The position numbers and the translations under genes were made by a program. Below, one piece after another: positions 44,292-53,814 of a stretch of DNA of 64,000 nucleotides. The DNA lies in assembly GCA_963849485.1 (NCBI GenBank), contig CAWKIF010000079.1, positions 186,001 to 250,000 on the forward strand, in the 5' to 3' direction. The notes beneath the pieces are model-generated. The model made no database searches. It saw nothing but the letters and a program-made list of their open reading frames with translations, and was not told where the DNA came from. The DNA is from CAVTWJ01 sp963849485. GTDB taxonomy: Bacteria > Oederibacteriota > Muellerivitia > Muellerivitales > Muellerivitaceae. The stretch's first letter is position 1. Each line of letters opens with the position of its first letter.

Positions 44292-46058
44292 TCAACCGCC
44301 CAAATCCCGGTGCCGGCGCAAATTTTCCCATATGTTACGATCCACGATTTCCACCCCGGTAAAGCGGGCCAAGGCCTGGGCTTCCCGGCTGGTATCACAG
44401 GTGACCATCAACAAACCGCGGTGGCAAAATTCCGACTTCATGATATGCCCAAACTCGCTTACCTGTTCCTGGGACACTCTTTCCCCCGCGGGATACTGCA
44501 GGGCCATCACGGCGAATTTTCCCCCCGTCACCGGATGGGGATGTTCCGCCACCGCCACCACCGCCCCGCCCGGAGCCCGTCGGATGCGCGAAACCTGGAA
44601 ACCCATGCTTTTCAAGAACTGGTCCACCTCTTCCTGGAAGGCCAGGATCGACATGGAGCTCAAATCCATCACCACGCCCCGCTCATCCACCACCCGGATC
44701 TGCCAGCGGGTCTCGTAGGGAGGGCCTTCAAGGAGTTCCCGCAGTTTTTTGCCATCCACCAGGTCCACGGCTAAATTCCGGGAAATATTGCGGGCTTCCT
44801 CAGTGTATTCGGAGGTCACGAAATAGATCCCCCTCCGGCAGGATTCTTCCCGGGCGACTTCATCCAGTTCCCTCACCAGGTCGGCGTGTACCTGGGCCGC
44901 GGCAGGAAATTGGCGGGCCAGAACCAGGAAACTTCCGCCCAAAACCGGGTGGGTAAAATCCGCCTGGACCTGGAGGGTTCCGCCGGGCACCTTCTTCACC
45001 CGGGCCGACTCAAAACCCATCTTGGTCAGCAACCCCACGATCAGGCTTTGAAACTGGGCCAGGGGCATGTCGTTGAGCTGGCGGTTCTTGAGGGTGTCGA
45101 TGGGGACGATCTCGTCCAGGGGAGGAGGCTCTGCGGGCTTCTCCCAGCCATCCTCTTTTTTTACAACAGGGGTTTCATAACGCACATTCAATTTAGGGGC
45201 GTTTTCCCTGAGTTTCTCCAAAAGTCGGGCCGTCTTGCTCTCCCCCTCGGGGATAGGCTCCACCTCCATGCCGTCGTTGTAACGGAAATCAAACGAGGAC
45301 AACACCTTGAAGGGGCTTAATTTTTTCTTATCAAGTTGGGCGTAGACTTCCCGGGTGGCCCGGACGCTCAAGACCGGCCCATCGTAATACTTGGCTTTCC
45401 CGCTGATGAATTGCATCATCCCATCCACAATGACCGCGGGAATGCTTTCGGACAGCGTGAAAACCAAATCCGTTATGGCAAGGGTATCCACCAGCAATTT
45501 ATCGCGGAAAAGCTTGAAGTTGACGTCCACATTCCCTCCCTGCTCGGTATTGAACCGCGCGGTGTTGAACCGGACCCTTGGGACGGTATCGGTTACGTGA
45601 ATAGACATGATGTCCAACCCCTGGATTTTTTCAGCGGCAAAATAGCGAAACACCTCATCAAAATTACCCATGGCTCCTTTGCGCAATAAATCGCGTTTTT
45701 CATCCATACGATGGCGTTGATAGCGGATTTCGTCATGATCCTTCTTCTTTTTTTCTTCCTGAAGGTTGGCGAAGCGGAAAAACAGGCTTAATAAAATGAT
45801 CATCGCAAAACCGCCGATCATCAAGCCCGGCACGGGATTCGCCTCGGTGTAAGCCCAAAAGTCGTTGAAAAAGGTTCGAACCACCCCAAGCAAAAAACCA
45901 AACCAAAGGAGGATGAGCAAAAAGAGGATCAGCGCGGCCGCGGCCAAGCCCCCGAACTCGGCCTCCGCTTCGGAGTGGCCCTGGGCCAAGAGGGTTTGCC
46001 TGACATGTCGGGCCCCGGGCAGGAGGAGCAGTTTGGATTTGATCGTCTCGAAATTCAT
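44292..46058 (-). CDS. Membrane protein with two Mrr-type (restriction endonuclease-like) domains, apparently catalytically dead
   Basis: About 588 aa. Two membrane segments (about residues 37-60 and 77-95) precede a coiled coil and a large middle domain (about 110-310). Two similar C-terminal repeats follow, each with the Mrr_cat pattern: MGFESARVKKVPGGTLQVQA, GGSFLVLARQFPAAAQV, RRGIYFVTSEYTEEARN, VDLVDGKKLREL; and MGFQVSRIRRAPGGAVVAVA, GGKFAVMALQYPAGERV, HRGLLMVTCDTSREA, VEIVDRNIW. Mrr nucleases need D-x-n-(E/Q)-x-K; here the Q/E-x-K element is replaced by LARQF and MALQY. I infer a non-cleaving scaffold or sensor. Start at 46058. Confidence 0.72.
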   Translation of the reverse strand: MNFETIKSKLLLLPGARHVRQTLLAQGHSEAEAEFGGLAAAALILFLLILLWFGFLLGVVRTFFNDFWAYTEANPVPGLMIGGFAMIILLSLFFRFANLQEEKKKKDHDEIRYQRHRMDEKRDLLRKGAMGNFDEVFRYFAAEKIQGLDIMSIHVTDTVPRVRFNTARFNTEQGGNVDVNFKLFRDKLLVDTLAITDLVFTLSESIPAVIVDGMMQFISGKAKYYDGPVLSVRATREVYAQLDKKKLSPFKVLSSFDFRYNDGMEVEPIPEGESKTARLLEKLRENAPKLNVRYETPVVKKEDGWEKPAEPPPLDEIVPIDTLKNRQLNDMPLAQFQSLIVGLLTKMGFESARVKKVPGGTLQVQADFTHPVLGGSFLVLARQFPAAAQVHADLVRELDEVAREESCRRGIYFVTSEYTEEARNISRNLAVDLVDGKKLRELLEGPPYETRWQIRVVDERGVVMDLSSMSILAFQEEVDQFLKSMGFQVSRIRRAPGGAVVAVAEHPHPVTGGKFAVMALQYPAGERVSQEQVSEFGHIMKSEFCHRGLLMVTCDTSREAQALARFTGVEIVDRNIWENLRRHRDLGG

Positions 46059-46131
46059 AACTCGAATCATCCCCGAGCGGATTGGAAAGACGCCGGGTTC
46101 ATGTTAAAGTCGCCAACCAAGGGAGGCAAGC

Positions 46132-46812
46132 ATGGATTTCATGAAACGGCTTGAGAAAATCATGGGGAAACTGCGGGGACCGGGCGGCTGCCCCTGGGAC
46201 CGCAAACAAACCCACAAGAGCCTGAAGCCCTATCTTTTGGAAGAAGCCCACGAGGTCTTGGAAGCCATCGATTCAGGCGACACGGAACACTTGAGGGAGG
46301 AATTGGGCGATTTACTTTTGCAGGTAGTGTTTCACGCCCAATTGGCCAAAGAAAAACACAAATTCAACTTTCAAGAAGTGGCCCAAACCATCGGTGACAA
46401 GCTTTTGCGCCGCCACCCGCATGTCTTCGGAAAATCAAGCCGGAAAATCAGCGACATCAACCGCAAATGGGAAGAGCTGAAAAGGGAGGAAAAGCCCAAC
46501 CGCAAGTCGGCCCTGGACGGCCTGCCCCATACCCTGCCCGCGCTTTTAAGGGCCCAGCGCATGCACGAAAAGATCACCAAAAACACTCCCTCCCCCAACG
46601 GGAAGACCTACCGGGAACTGCAAACCGCCTGGAGGAACCTGCAAGAAGGCATGAAGGGGTCGCAATTATCCAAGGAAAAAGCGGCGGGGGAATTCCTGCT
46701 GAAATTCGCCCAGTACGCCCATGATGAGGATATTCACGCGGAGATGGTCTTAAAAAAAGCGACATCGACGTTCGAGAAAAACTTCAAGAAATCAGAAAAG
46801 AAACCAGTTTAG
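46132..46812 (+). CDS. mazG: Nucleoside triphosphate pyrophosphohydrolase MazG
   Basis: 226 aa. MazG hydrolyses (d)NTPs to monophosphates. The all-alpha MazG fold with the EExxE...ExxD metal motif is visible: LLEEAHEVLEAIDSGDTEHL then REELGDLLLQVVFHAQLA, preceded by CPWDRKQTHKSLK. A second, weaker MazG-like half follows (ALLRAQRMHEKI), shorter than in E. coli (263 aa). The gene stands alone on the plus strand, divergent from the Mrr-domain protein. Confidence 0.92.
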   Translation: MDFMKRLEKIMGKLRGPGGCPWDRKQTHKSLKPYLLEEAHEVLEAIDSGDTEHLREELGDLLLQVVFHAQLAKEKHKFNFQEVAQTIGDKLLRRHPHVFGKSSRKISDINRKWEELKREEKPNRKSALDGLPHTLPALLRAQRMHEKITKNTPSPNGKTYRELQTAWRNLQEGMKGSQLSKEKAAGEFLLKFAQYAHDEDIHAEMVLKKATSTFEKNFKKSEKKPV

Positions 46813-46836
46813 GAAAATTCGAGTTCCCGCCACGAA

Positions 46837-47514
46837 CTATTGTTTAGCCTGGTATACCTTCATTTCCGGAAAGGCCAGGGCGGTCAAGGACCCTCCGTAA
46901 ACGCATCCCGTATCCAGATTGATCCTATCCCTGGTCAAATCCAGCGTTTCCACCGGGGTATGGCCATGAACGATCTTTTTGGAGGTCGGGCGGGGATCCT
47001 GTAAAAATTTGCGACGAATCCATAAGAGGTCATCCTGTTCCTGTTTGTCCAATGGCGAATCGAGATTAACACCCGCGTGGCAAAAGAAATAATCCGGCGT
47101 CTCGTAGGTAAGGGGCAGTGAGTTGAAAAACTCCGCGTGCGAGGGCGGGATATTGGACTGGAGTACCATGTGGGCCCCTTCCCCCCTGACCTCGTCCATT
47201 TTTTCAGGCGGGACATAGGATTGAAGCGTCTGCAAGCCGCCGTTCAAGAGCCAGTTGGAAGCGGTCATGGAGTTGGGGGTGCCCAGCCATTCCAGAAGCA
47301 TTTGCTCGTGGTTGCCCCTGAGGAAACGCCAGTTGGGCTGTTGGTTTTTCAAAAGGTAATCCAAGACGCCCTTGCTGTCGGGGCCGCGGTCGATGTAATC
47401 CCCCAGAAAGACGACCTCATCCTCCGGCTTGAGGGGCAGCTGGCCGATTAAATCCGTCAAAGCCTTCAAACAGCCGTGGATGTCGCCGATGGCGTAAATC
47501 AATTCCCTCTCCAA
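46837..47514 (-). CDS. Serine/threonine protein phosphatase family (metallophosphoesterase)
   Basis: 225 aa with the PPP-family motifs AIGDIHGC, GDYIDRGPDS and RGNHEQML, then HAGVN and VHGHTPVE. The size and motif order fit bacterial PrpA/PrpB-like phosphatases or diadenosine tetraphosphatase (ApaH-like) enzymes; I cannot separate them. It is the last gene before mazG, transcribed the other way, after the MFS gene (12 nt apart, likely same operon). Confidence 0.88.
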   Translation of the reverse strand: MERELIYAIGDIHGCLKALTDLIGQLPLKPEDEVVFLGDYIDRGPDSKGVLDYLLKNQQPNWRFLRGNHEQMLLEWLGTPNSMTASNWLLNGGLQTLQSYVPPEKMDEVRGEGAHMVLQSNIPPSHAEFFNSLPLTYETPDYFFCHAGVNLDSPLDKQEQDDLLWIRRKFLQDPRPTSKKIVHGHTPVETLDLTRDRINLDTGCVYGGSLTALAFPEMKVYQAKQ

Positions 47515-47526
47515 TCTGATGGGCGG

Positions 47527-48807
47527 TTAAGCCCTTCGACGGGCCCTTAAGGGCTCAGCCGCCAAATCACGGGAAAACCAATAGGCCCCCCATTGACTCA
47601 ATCCCAGCAGCACCAAAGCGACCCTCAGGCCCACATCCCCAAATTGGTAAAGACCAAACCAGAAAAGGGCCAAGCCCAGGAGGCGTCCTAATGCCAATGG
47701 TAGCTCACGCAGGGTGAAATATTCCAGCTTCCTCTGCTTGGAATCCCGCTCGCGCTCGATCACATTGAAGGAAATGGCCCCAAATCCGATCTGGTACCAA
47801 GTGGCCCCGATGGAGTAAAGGATCGCGAAAACCAATAGGGTCAGGGCGCCCATGCTCATAGCGAGGATCAGGGTGGAAAGGATGATCAAGAGGGAGGACC
47901 AGGCCATCCCCGCCTTCCTTTTCTGGTAACCCTCCCACCGAGAGAGCACATAGGCCGTCACGACCGCCAAAAAGGTTGAGAGGGTGTTGAAATTCCCCAC
48001 TGCCAATTCGTTGTTCCAGACCTTGTAAACAAAAAGGCTCATCACAAACCAGAAAACTCCGCCTCGAATGCCAGAAAAGAACCAGGCCGTCAGCAAGCCT
48101 TTCCAATCCCGGCTCCATTCATATCCCAAAACCTTGCGGACATTAAAACCGGCAGTGATATGGGGCACTTTCAAGCGGAAGCTTTGAAAGATCAACCCGA
48201 TATAGATAAGAAGAGTGAACCCGAAAATCAGGTAATATCCGACGAGGGAAACATTTAAGGAACCCAACCCCGTATTAAAGGAGGCGATGACCCAGCCCGC
48301 CAGCATGGGGGCGGGAATCTTCATGATGGAACTGAGGAGGAGGTAGAGGGAGAAGAAGTAGTCTCGGTCCTTAGGGATCGTCAGGTCCATCGTGAGGGCG
48401 TGCTGGCCCAGATAGTAGAACCCGATAGCCAGACCGCTCAAGATCCCCAAAGCCACGGCATGCTCTGCGGCCGCTTCACGAAGAATCAGGACCGTCAAAA
48501 GAAGCAAACTATAGAAGAAAAATCCCAATTGATAGGAAATCCGGTGGCCAAAGCGGGGGGACAAGGCCCCGCCCACCCAAAACCCGACCGGCACGAAAAC
48601 GAATTGGATGATGTTGAAGGGCAGGACCACATTCCAATCCTGGTGCTGGCGGAAAAGAAAGACGTTAATAAAAACGGAGGAGAGGGCGAAGGTGAAATCG
48701 TAAAGGGCGATCATCCAGATGAGGGTTTTGGCGTTGTTGGGAAGGTGCTTGCGGACACCCAAGAACTTGTCCAAAAACTTATAAACATAGGAAAAAAACA
48801 GTTCCAA
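47527..48807 (-). CDS. Major facilitator superfamily transporter
   Basis: 426 aa, 12 membrane segments predicted. After a short cytoplasmic start (FLGVRKHLPNNAKTLIWMIA), the fold matches MFS carriers. The substrate cannot be deduced. The loop-rich DYFFSLYLLLSSIMKIPAPM and FNVIERERDSKQRKLEYFTL do not match a diagnostic signature. It shares strand and tight spacing with the downstream phosphatase gene. Confidence 0.82.
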   Translation of the reverse strand: MELFFSYVYKFLDKFLGVRKHLPNNAKTLIWMIALYDFTFALSSVFINVFLFRQHQDWNVVLPFNIIQFVFVPVGFWVGGALSPRFGHRISYQLGFFFYSLLLLTVLILREAAAEHAVALGILSGLAIGFYYLGQHALTMDLTIPKDRDYFFSLYLLLSSIMKIPAPMLAGWVIASFNTGLGSLNVSLVGYYLIFGFTLLIYIGLIFQSFRLKVPHITAGFNVRKVLGYEWSRDWKGLLTAWFFSGIRGGVFWFVMSLFVYKVWNNELAVGNFNTLSTFLAVVTAYVLSRWEGYQKRKAGMAWSSLLIILSTLILAMSMGALTLLVFAILYSIGATWYQIGFGAISFNVIERERDSKQRKLEYFTLRELPLALGRLLGLALFWFGLYQFGDVGLRVALVLLGLSQWGAYWFSRDLAAEPLRARRRA

Positions 48808-48825
48808 TGGAGTTCCTTAATAAAG

Positions 48826-48851
48826 CAAAAGCGGGGCGGACCCCGCTTTTG
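48826..48851. terminator. Intrinsic terminator-like hairpin
   Basis: CAAAAGCGGGG (48826-48836) and CCCCGCTTTTG (48841-48851) form a perfect 11-bp stem with a four-base loop between the asmA gene and the MFS gene. The run of U after it is short on either strand, so strength is uncertain. Confidence 0.7.
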
Positions 48852-48876
48852 GAATCATTCGTTTTACTGATCTTAA

Positions 48877-51187
48877 TTAATGGAAAAGACCCTTCAAGGC
48901 ATTCCCCAGATTTCCACCCTGCTGTTGAATGACTTGCTGGGCGGCTTGGCCCAGGATCTGGCCCGCGTTTTTCTTAACGTTATTGACCAGCCGGTCCGGC
49001 ACCCATTGGTAATGGTTATCGGCGGCGGGACCGGTAAATTTGAAATCCGCGGGGATGTTTCCGCTTCCGTCCGCGGCCCAATCCAGGTTGAATTTGTCCC
49101 GGTATTGGGCTGGGATCTGCCCCTTAATGGCGTCGGAATTAACGTAATCCTTATGTAAGTCGCATTGAATCGTCATGTCGGGCGTGTAGGCTCCGTCGGC
49201 GTTGATCCCTCCCTGGATGCGCATGGCGCCTACCTTCTCGCTCGTGTTGGCAGTGTAGGAGAAAACCTTGTTTTTCATGGCCAGCGTGCCATCGATCTTG
49301 TCGAAGGTAATCTCGTCACTCGGGTCCTTAACCGCGCTGTTGATCGCCTTGATGGCGGCCAACCCTTTGACCTTGGCTTTCACCAGGCTGTAGTTTCCCG
49401 CCCCGACTTGGCTGGCCATCACGAGATCTCCCGAGACGCCCCGCCCATACCCGGCATAGGCCAGGTTCATCGAACCATAGAGCTTATCTTTGTAGGCTGA
49501 AAAATCCTTCTTGGTCACGTAGGCATCAATGCTGGCGTCTATGGTCTTCTGGGCGTCGACCCCGGTGAGGCGCATGGCGTAGGTGTAACTGGGGATTAGA
49601 CCTAGCGTCAATGTAACGCCCGCCAACCCCGTCCCGTCGAATGTTTGGAAATTGGCCCCAGGTATCCGGATCGAACTTCCAGCGAGATAAATCACACTGT
49701 TGAGTTTTTCCAGGTAAGGCTCATTCGGCAGAGTGATGGAAATATCCTTCAACGCAACCTGGCCGTTGTAAGTGAAAGGCGTGGCCTTAACCTTGGAAGC
49801 GGTAAAAGAGACATTGAGTGCGATATTTCCGCCAAAAGCGACCTTCTTCAAACGGGGGACCATGTCAGAAACCCCCTTGAGGGGCAGATCCTTCGACTGC
49901 ACCTTACAGCTCCAGAGCCCCGAGTCGGGATAATGGAAGGAACCATCCACTTCCCAGTCCTGGTAAATCATGCTAAAGGAGGGGACCTCAAAGGAGTTCG
50001 TCTTCTTGATGCTCTTGAAATTGATTTTACAGGTGGTCTTGGCGGTCTTGGCGAAGACATCCTGGTACTGGATCACTAGGTCCGTTCCGTCCGCTGTGCC
50101 GGAAAGTTCAAGTCCGTCTCTCATGCTTCCCGTCAGGTGAAAACTTACCAGGGCCGGGCCGGTTAGGGTGAGTCCGGGAGGCATTGCGGAAAGGCTGCGG
50201 GGTACCAACCCTGAAAACTTCAGCATATCCAGGCTAGCTTCCCCATCCATGCTGGGAGTGAAATTATCCGTCATGGTGGAGGCATCCCCCGAGAGCTTGA
50301 AACCCAAATCGTTGACGCTTCCCTTCAAATCCAGTCCCTTGATGCTCTGGCTGGACAGGAAATAACGGCAGGAGCCGCCCATGGAAAACTGATAGGTCAT
50401 CTTGTTGTACTCAAAGGGGGTGCTGAGGGTAAAGGTCGTCTTCCCCCCCCACCAGGGAAACATTGTTGATATGAAAATTGAAATCGCTCAGGTTGTAGCG
50501 TTGGGCAGGCGAAACGCTCTCATCCAAATAGACCATCTTTCCATGGATGATATTCAACCCATCCACAGTGACGTTGAGGGAGGATTTGGACGATGGTTTG
50601 GCGGACTGGGTCGTCTCTGCCCAGGCCTGGCCCATCAAGGGGAAATAGAAGGCCTCATTTTCAGATTGAGTTACGGGCATTTCGGCGTGTTTCTTGGATT
50701 TTTTCTTCGATTTTGCCTTTCCCTTCACCGCGGGAATGGCATTCGCCGGGGCCGGGGCAGTCGCAGCTTGGGCGGATTCCCCCCCGGTCATATCGCTGAA
50801 ATTAAAGGAGTTGAGGCCCCTCCGTTCCACCAGGATATCCGGCTGATTGAGAACGATTTCTTTAAGGGAGACCTGGCCCCAGAGGAGGGGCAGGAGATGA
50901 TAGGAGATGGAAATATCTTTGGCGTTCAACAAGGGCTGGGCCGCCCAGCCCGACCGGTTCGATATCACCAAGTTTTTGACGTCAAACCCGCTCAAAACGT
51001 TGAAACTAACCTCCCCCACGGAAACCTTGTGGTGAATGGCTGCCGAGAGCTTCTCGGTAACCAGGGCCTTCATCTTGGCGGGCGGAAGAAGAATAGGGAT
51101 GGCGATGGCCGCGATCACCAACAGCAGGACGAAAAGCCCTGCCAAGACCCCAATTCCCATCAGGATAAACTTCATTAACTTGTTCAT
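48877..51187 (-). CDS. AsmA family protein, frameshift at a run of eight G
   Basis: AsmA-family proteins are anchored in the inner membrane, reach into the periplasm and are linked to lipid transport to the outer membrane. The N-terminus (start 51187 after GAGGG) has one membrane segment (FILMGIGVLAGLFVLLLVIA) followed by LPPAKMKALVTEKLSAAIHH. The frame breaks at a run of eight G (forward strand C at 50443-50450): ORF 1 ends shortly after with VGGEDDLYPQHPL, while the other frame gives VSLVGGKTTFTLSTPFEYNK. One G fewer would join both into about 770 aa. The C-terminal part ends with the typical Gln/Gly tail (GQAAQQVIQQQGGNLGNALK). See findings. Confidence 0.85.
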
Positions 51188-51274
51188 GGCACCCTCTTTG
51201 ATCGTTGGATTGGCCTCATATTTTAGCCGGGTTCGCCTCAATTGGAAGGAGTGGCTCGATTACAGGTGAATAAA

Positions 51275-51310
51275 TAAAAAAGCGGGAGGCTTTCGCTCCC
51301 GCTTTTTTAT
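51275..51310. terminator. Bidirectional intrinsic terminator between recA and asmA
   Basis: AAAAAGCGGGAG and CTCCCGCTTTTTT form a stem around GCTTTCG, with U-runs on both strands. On the minus strand it terminates recA (ends 51343). Confidence 0.88.
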
Positions 51311-51342
51311 TTGCATATTCAATAGTTTAGGCAGAAAACAAG

Positions 51343-52452
51343 TTATTTGCGGACAGCCACCTTCTGTTTTTCAGCTTCTTTGGCCTTTTCCGCTTCCTTG
51401 GGTTTCTCCCCCTCTTTCTTGGCCTCGGGTTTTTCTTTTCCCTCGGGAACGGCCCCGGGCATCGGAAGCAGACCCGTCTTTTCCTTGATCTTTTTCTCGA
51501 TTTCCTTAGCCATCTCGGGATGTTCCTTCAAGAACTGCTTGGCGGCGTCCCGGCCCTGGCCCAGCTTGGTCTCTCCGTAGGAAAGCCAGGTTCCGCTCTT
51601 GTCCACGATCTCTTTCTCGACCCCGACATCCAGAAGGGCCCCTTCTTTGGAGATTCCCTCGCCGAAAATGATGTCGAACAGGCCTTCCTTGAAGGGCTGG
51701 GCGGTCTTGTTCTTGACCACCTTGACCTTGCTTCGGTTTCCGATGTTCTGGTCCCCCACCTTGATGGACTCTACCCGGCGAACTTCCAGCCGCATGGAGG
51801 CGTAGAATTTGAGCGCCCGCCCGCCCGGGGTGGTCTCGGGGTTGCCGAACATGACCCCGATCTTCTCGCGGATCTGGTTGATGAATATGGCGCAGGTATG
51901 CGATTTGGAGAGCAGGGCCGTGAGTTTACGCAGGGCCTGGCTCATCAGGCGGGCCTGGAGACCCACATGGGCGTCTCCCATCTCCCCTTCCAGCTCGGCC
52001 CGGGGGGCCAGGGCCGCCACCGAGTCAACCACGATTACGTCGATGGCGCCCGAGCGGATGAGAGTATCGGCGATTTGGAGGGCTTCCTCGGCCGAATCGG
52101 GCTGGGAAATCAAAAGCTCGTCCACGTTCACGCCTAACTTCCGGGCATAGACCGGGTCCATGGCGTGCTCAGCGTCGATAAAGACCGCCGTGCCCCCGGC
52201 CTTCTGGGCCTCGGCCACAATATGGAGGGTCAGGGTGGTTTTACCGGAGGATTCAGGCCCATAGACCTCCACGATCCGGCCCCGGGGAACCCCCCCGATG
52301 CCGGTGGCGATGTCCACCGAGATCGCGCCGGTGGAGATGGATTTCACGTCCTGGACCTTGGCCTCCCCCAGGCGCATGATGGCGCCCTTTCCGTGGTCCT
52401 TCTCGATCTGCAGGATCGCCATATCCAACGCTCTTTGTCTCTCAGTCGCCAT
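51343..52452 (-). CDS. recA: Recombinase RecA
   Basis: 369 aa. RecA polymerises on single-stranded DNA for strand exchange and LexA self-cleavage. Walker A GPESSGKTT (about residue 65), Walker B DVIVVDSVAAL and the signature ALKFYASMRLEVRR are intact. The C-terminal tail is unusually long and Lys/Glu-rich (residues about 332-369, repeats of KPEAKK, EKAKEAEK), where other RecAs have a short acidic tail. A strong promoter (52491-52519) and an adjacent dyad lie upstream; a terminator follows. Confidence 0.97.
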   Translation of the reverse strand: MATERQRALDMAILQIEKDHGKGAIMRLGEAKVQDVKSISTGAISVDIATGIGGVPRGRIVEVYGPESSGKTTLTLHIVAEAQKAGGTAVFIDAEHAMDPVYARKLGVNVDELLISQPDSAEEALQIADTLIRSGAIDVIVVDSVAALAPRAELEGEMGDAHVGLQARLMSQALRKLTALLSKSHTCAIFINQIREKIGVMFGNPETTPGGRALKFYASMRLEVRRVESIKVGDQNIGNRSKVKVVKNKTAQPFKEGLFDIIFGEGISKEGALLDVGVEKEIVDKSGTWLSYGETKLGQGRDAAKQFLKEHPEMAKEIEKKIKEKTGLLPMPGAVPEGKEKPEAKKEGEKPKEAEKAKEAEKQKVAVRK

Positions 52453-52490
52453 AGCCCTCTCCTTATTAATGCCTGATTGAATTTGCGTTT

Positions 52491-52519
52491 ATCCTAGGCT
52501 CCCTTTCCAAAGCCGTCAA
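52491..52519 (-). promoter_or_regulatory. recA promoter (sigma-70 type)
   Basis: On the minus strand, -35 TTGACG (52514-52519), 17-bp spacer and -10 TAGGAT (52491-52496). This is 39 nt upstream of the ATG and close to consensus. Confidence 0.8.
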
Positions 52520-52522
52520 GAA

Positions 52523-52547
52523 AAAAGTATACACTCGTATACCTTTT
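52523..52547. promoter_or_regulatory. Candidate SOS/LexA-type operator upstream of recA
   Basis: GTATACACTCGTATAC (52527-52542) is an exact 6-4-6 dyad, flanked by AAAAA and CTTTT, lying 7 bp upstream of the recA -35. recA is nearly always LexA-controlled. The half-site is not one of the well-known LexA boxes. Confidence 0.5.
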
Positions 52548-52579
52548 GGTTGCTGCGGGATTATTAGGAAAAAACAGGG

Positions 52580-53335
52580 TTAAAGGAACAACCGGGGGTC
52601 CGCGACGCCCAGGTTTTCTTTGGAGAAGAAGGGCTCGCCGGTTTGGGTGCCGATCATGGCGCCAAAATAGCGGTTGAAGACGTTGATGTGTTCCAGCGCC
52701 CGGCTGCCTGGTTTCTTGATGAACTGGCTCTCGTAACAGGCCACGGCCTTGAGTTTCGCCTCATGATGTTTGGAAGTGTCCACGATGAAGGTAGGCTGGA
52801 CGTTGGGCCGAAGGTGTGAGCAGAGGTGGTAGTAGAGTTTGGGCGGGTACCAGGGTTCGCCCTTCATGTCGGTCTTCACCAGCTTGGACCAAAAGCGGGC
52901 GGCCTGGACCAGTTCGCTGGCACCCCAATGGTCCGGATGGGCATCCACCCAGTAGGGGGCGAAAAGGATCGCGGGACGGTATTTGCGGATCACCTGGGCC
53001 ACCTGTCGGCGGGCGGGAAGGGTATCCTTCAATTCGCGGTTGACGAGGGGAAGAATTTGGTAATCGTACAGGCCCAATTGCCGGGCGGCCTTCTCCGCTT
53101 CCTTGAGGCGCATCTTATGGTTGCCGTAGGGCGTGGGCTCGCCGTCCGTCAAGTGGCAAACCACCACCTTCGCGCCCCTTTCCCGCAAGGCCAGGAGGGT
53201 CCCCCCCATGGCGATCTCCACATCGTCCGGGTGGGCCCCGAAAGCCAAGACGTCCACATCGGCCCTTTGGGCGGTGGTTCCGCCGGGAGCGACCGTCTCA
53301 AAGGTAACGGGTATTTTGGATTTAGGTTGAGGCAT
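52580..53335 (-). CDS. PIG-L family deacetylase, BshB1-like
   Basis: 251 aa with the zinc-site motif AFGAHPDDVEIAMGGTL (AHPDD), the catalytic WVDAHPDHWGASEL, and HLCSHLRPNVQPTFIVD with the third ligand region. The overall pattern fits the GlcNAc-malate deacetylase (BshB1) type used in bacillithiol synthesis, or N-acetylglucosaminyl deacetylases; no other bacillithiol gene is in the window, so the substrate is inference. Confidence 0.85.
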   Translation of the reverse strand: MPQPKSKIPVTFETVAPGGTTAQRADVDVLAFGAHPDDVEIAMGGTLLALRERGAKVVVCHLTDGEPTPYGNHKMRLKEAEKAARQLGLYDYQILPLVNRELKDTLPARRQVAQVIRKYRPAILFAPYWVDAHPDHWGASELVQAARFWSKLVKTDMKGEPWYPPKLYYHLCSHLRPNVQPTFIVDTSKHHEAKLKAVACYESQFIKKPGSRALEHINVFNRYFGAMIGTQTGEPFFSKENLGVADPRLFL

Positions 53336-53435
53336 GACGAAGGAAGCCCTTCACGGAATATAGGAGTGGCTTTCAGTTGATGGGGGTAGGTGAAGAAGTA
53401 GTTCCGGTGAGTCCGAAACTACCGAAAGTATCGGA

Positions 53436-53642
53436 TTAGGCGCCCGCCTTCATCACATTGGCGGCCTGTTTGCCCTTGGCTCCCTGGACGATCTCGAAGG
53501 TGACTTCCTGGCCCGCCGTAAGGGTCTTGAAACCGTCGCCCTGGATGGCGGAGAAATGAACGAACAAATCCTCACCGCCCTCCTGCTCGATAAAACCATA
53601 TCCCTTGCCGGCGTTGAACCATTTCACGCGTCCCGTTGGCAT
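53436..53642 (-). CDS. Cold shock domain protein (CspA family)
   Basis: 68 aa OB-fold protein with RNP1-like KGYGFIEQ and RNP2-like DLFVHFSAI motifs. It binds single-stranded RNA/DNA and melts RNA secondary structure. The start follows GGAAAGATGCC. A candidate promoter about 140 nt upstream implies a long leader, common in csp genes. Confidence 0.95.
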   Translation of the reverse strand: MPTGRVKWFNAGKGYGFIEQEGGEDLFVHFSAIQGDGFKTLTAGQEVTFEIVQGAKGKQAANVMKAGA

Positions 53643-53785
53643 CTTTCCGACCCTTCCTTTTCCGCATCGGTGATCCCCGACCCGACGGGCGCCCCCTTGA
53701 GCCCTATTCGTGTTAAAGGGCCCTTCAAAAGGATCGGTCCGGCGGTTGAGCCCATCGCTCTTGATGCTTTCAACGATGGAATTTT

Positions 53786-53814
53786 AGTTTATAGAAAAGG
53801 CCCCTTCATTTCAA
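53786..53814 (-). promoter_or_regulatory. Candidate promoter of the cold shock gene
   Basis: On the minus strand, -35 TTGAAA (53809-53814), 17-bp spacer, -10 TAAACT (53786-53791). The predicted leader is about 140 nt. In the remaining part of 53643-53941 I see no gene. Confidence 0.5.

Noticed and set aside
44292..46058. Active Mrr restriction enzyme
   Set aside because: The catalytic Q/E-x-K elements are absent from both repeats and no methylase is adjacent.
52580..53335. Bacillithiol gene cluster
   Set aside because: Only one PIG-L deacetylase is present; no BshA or BshC homologue is nearby.
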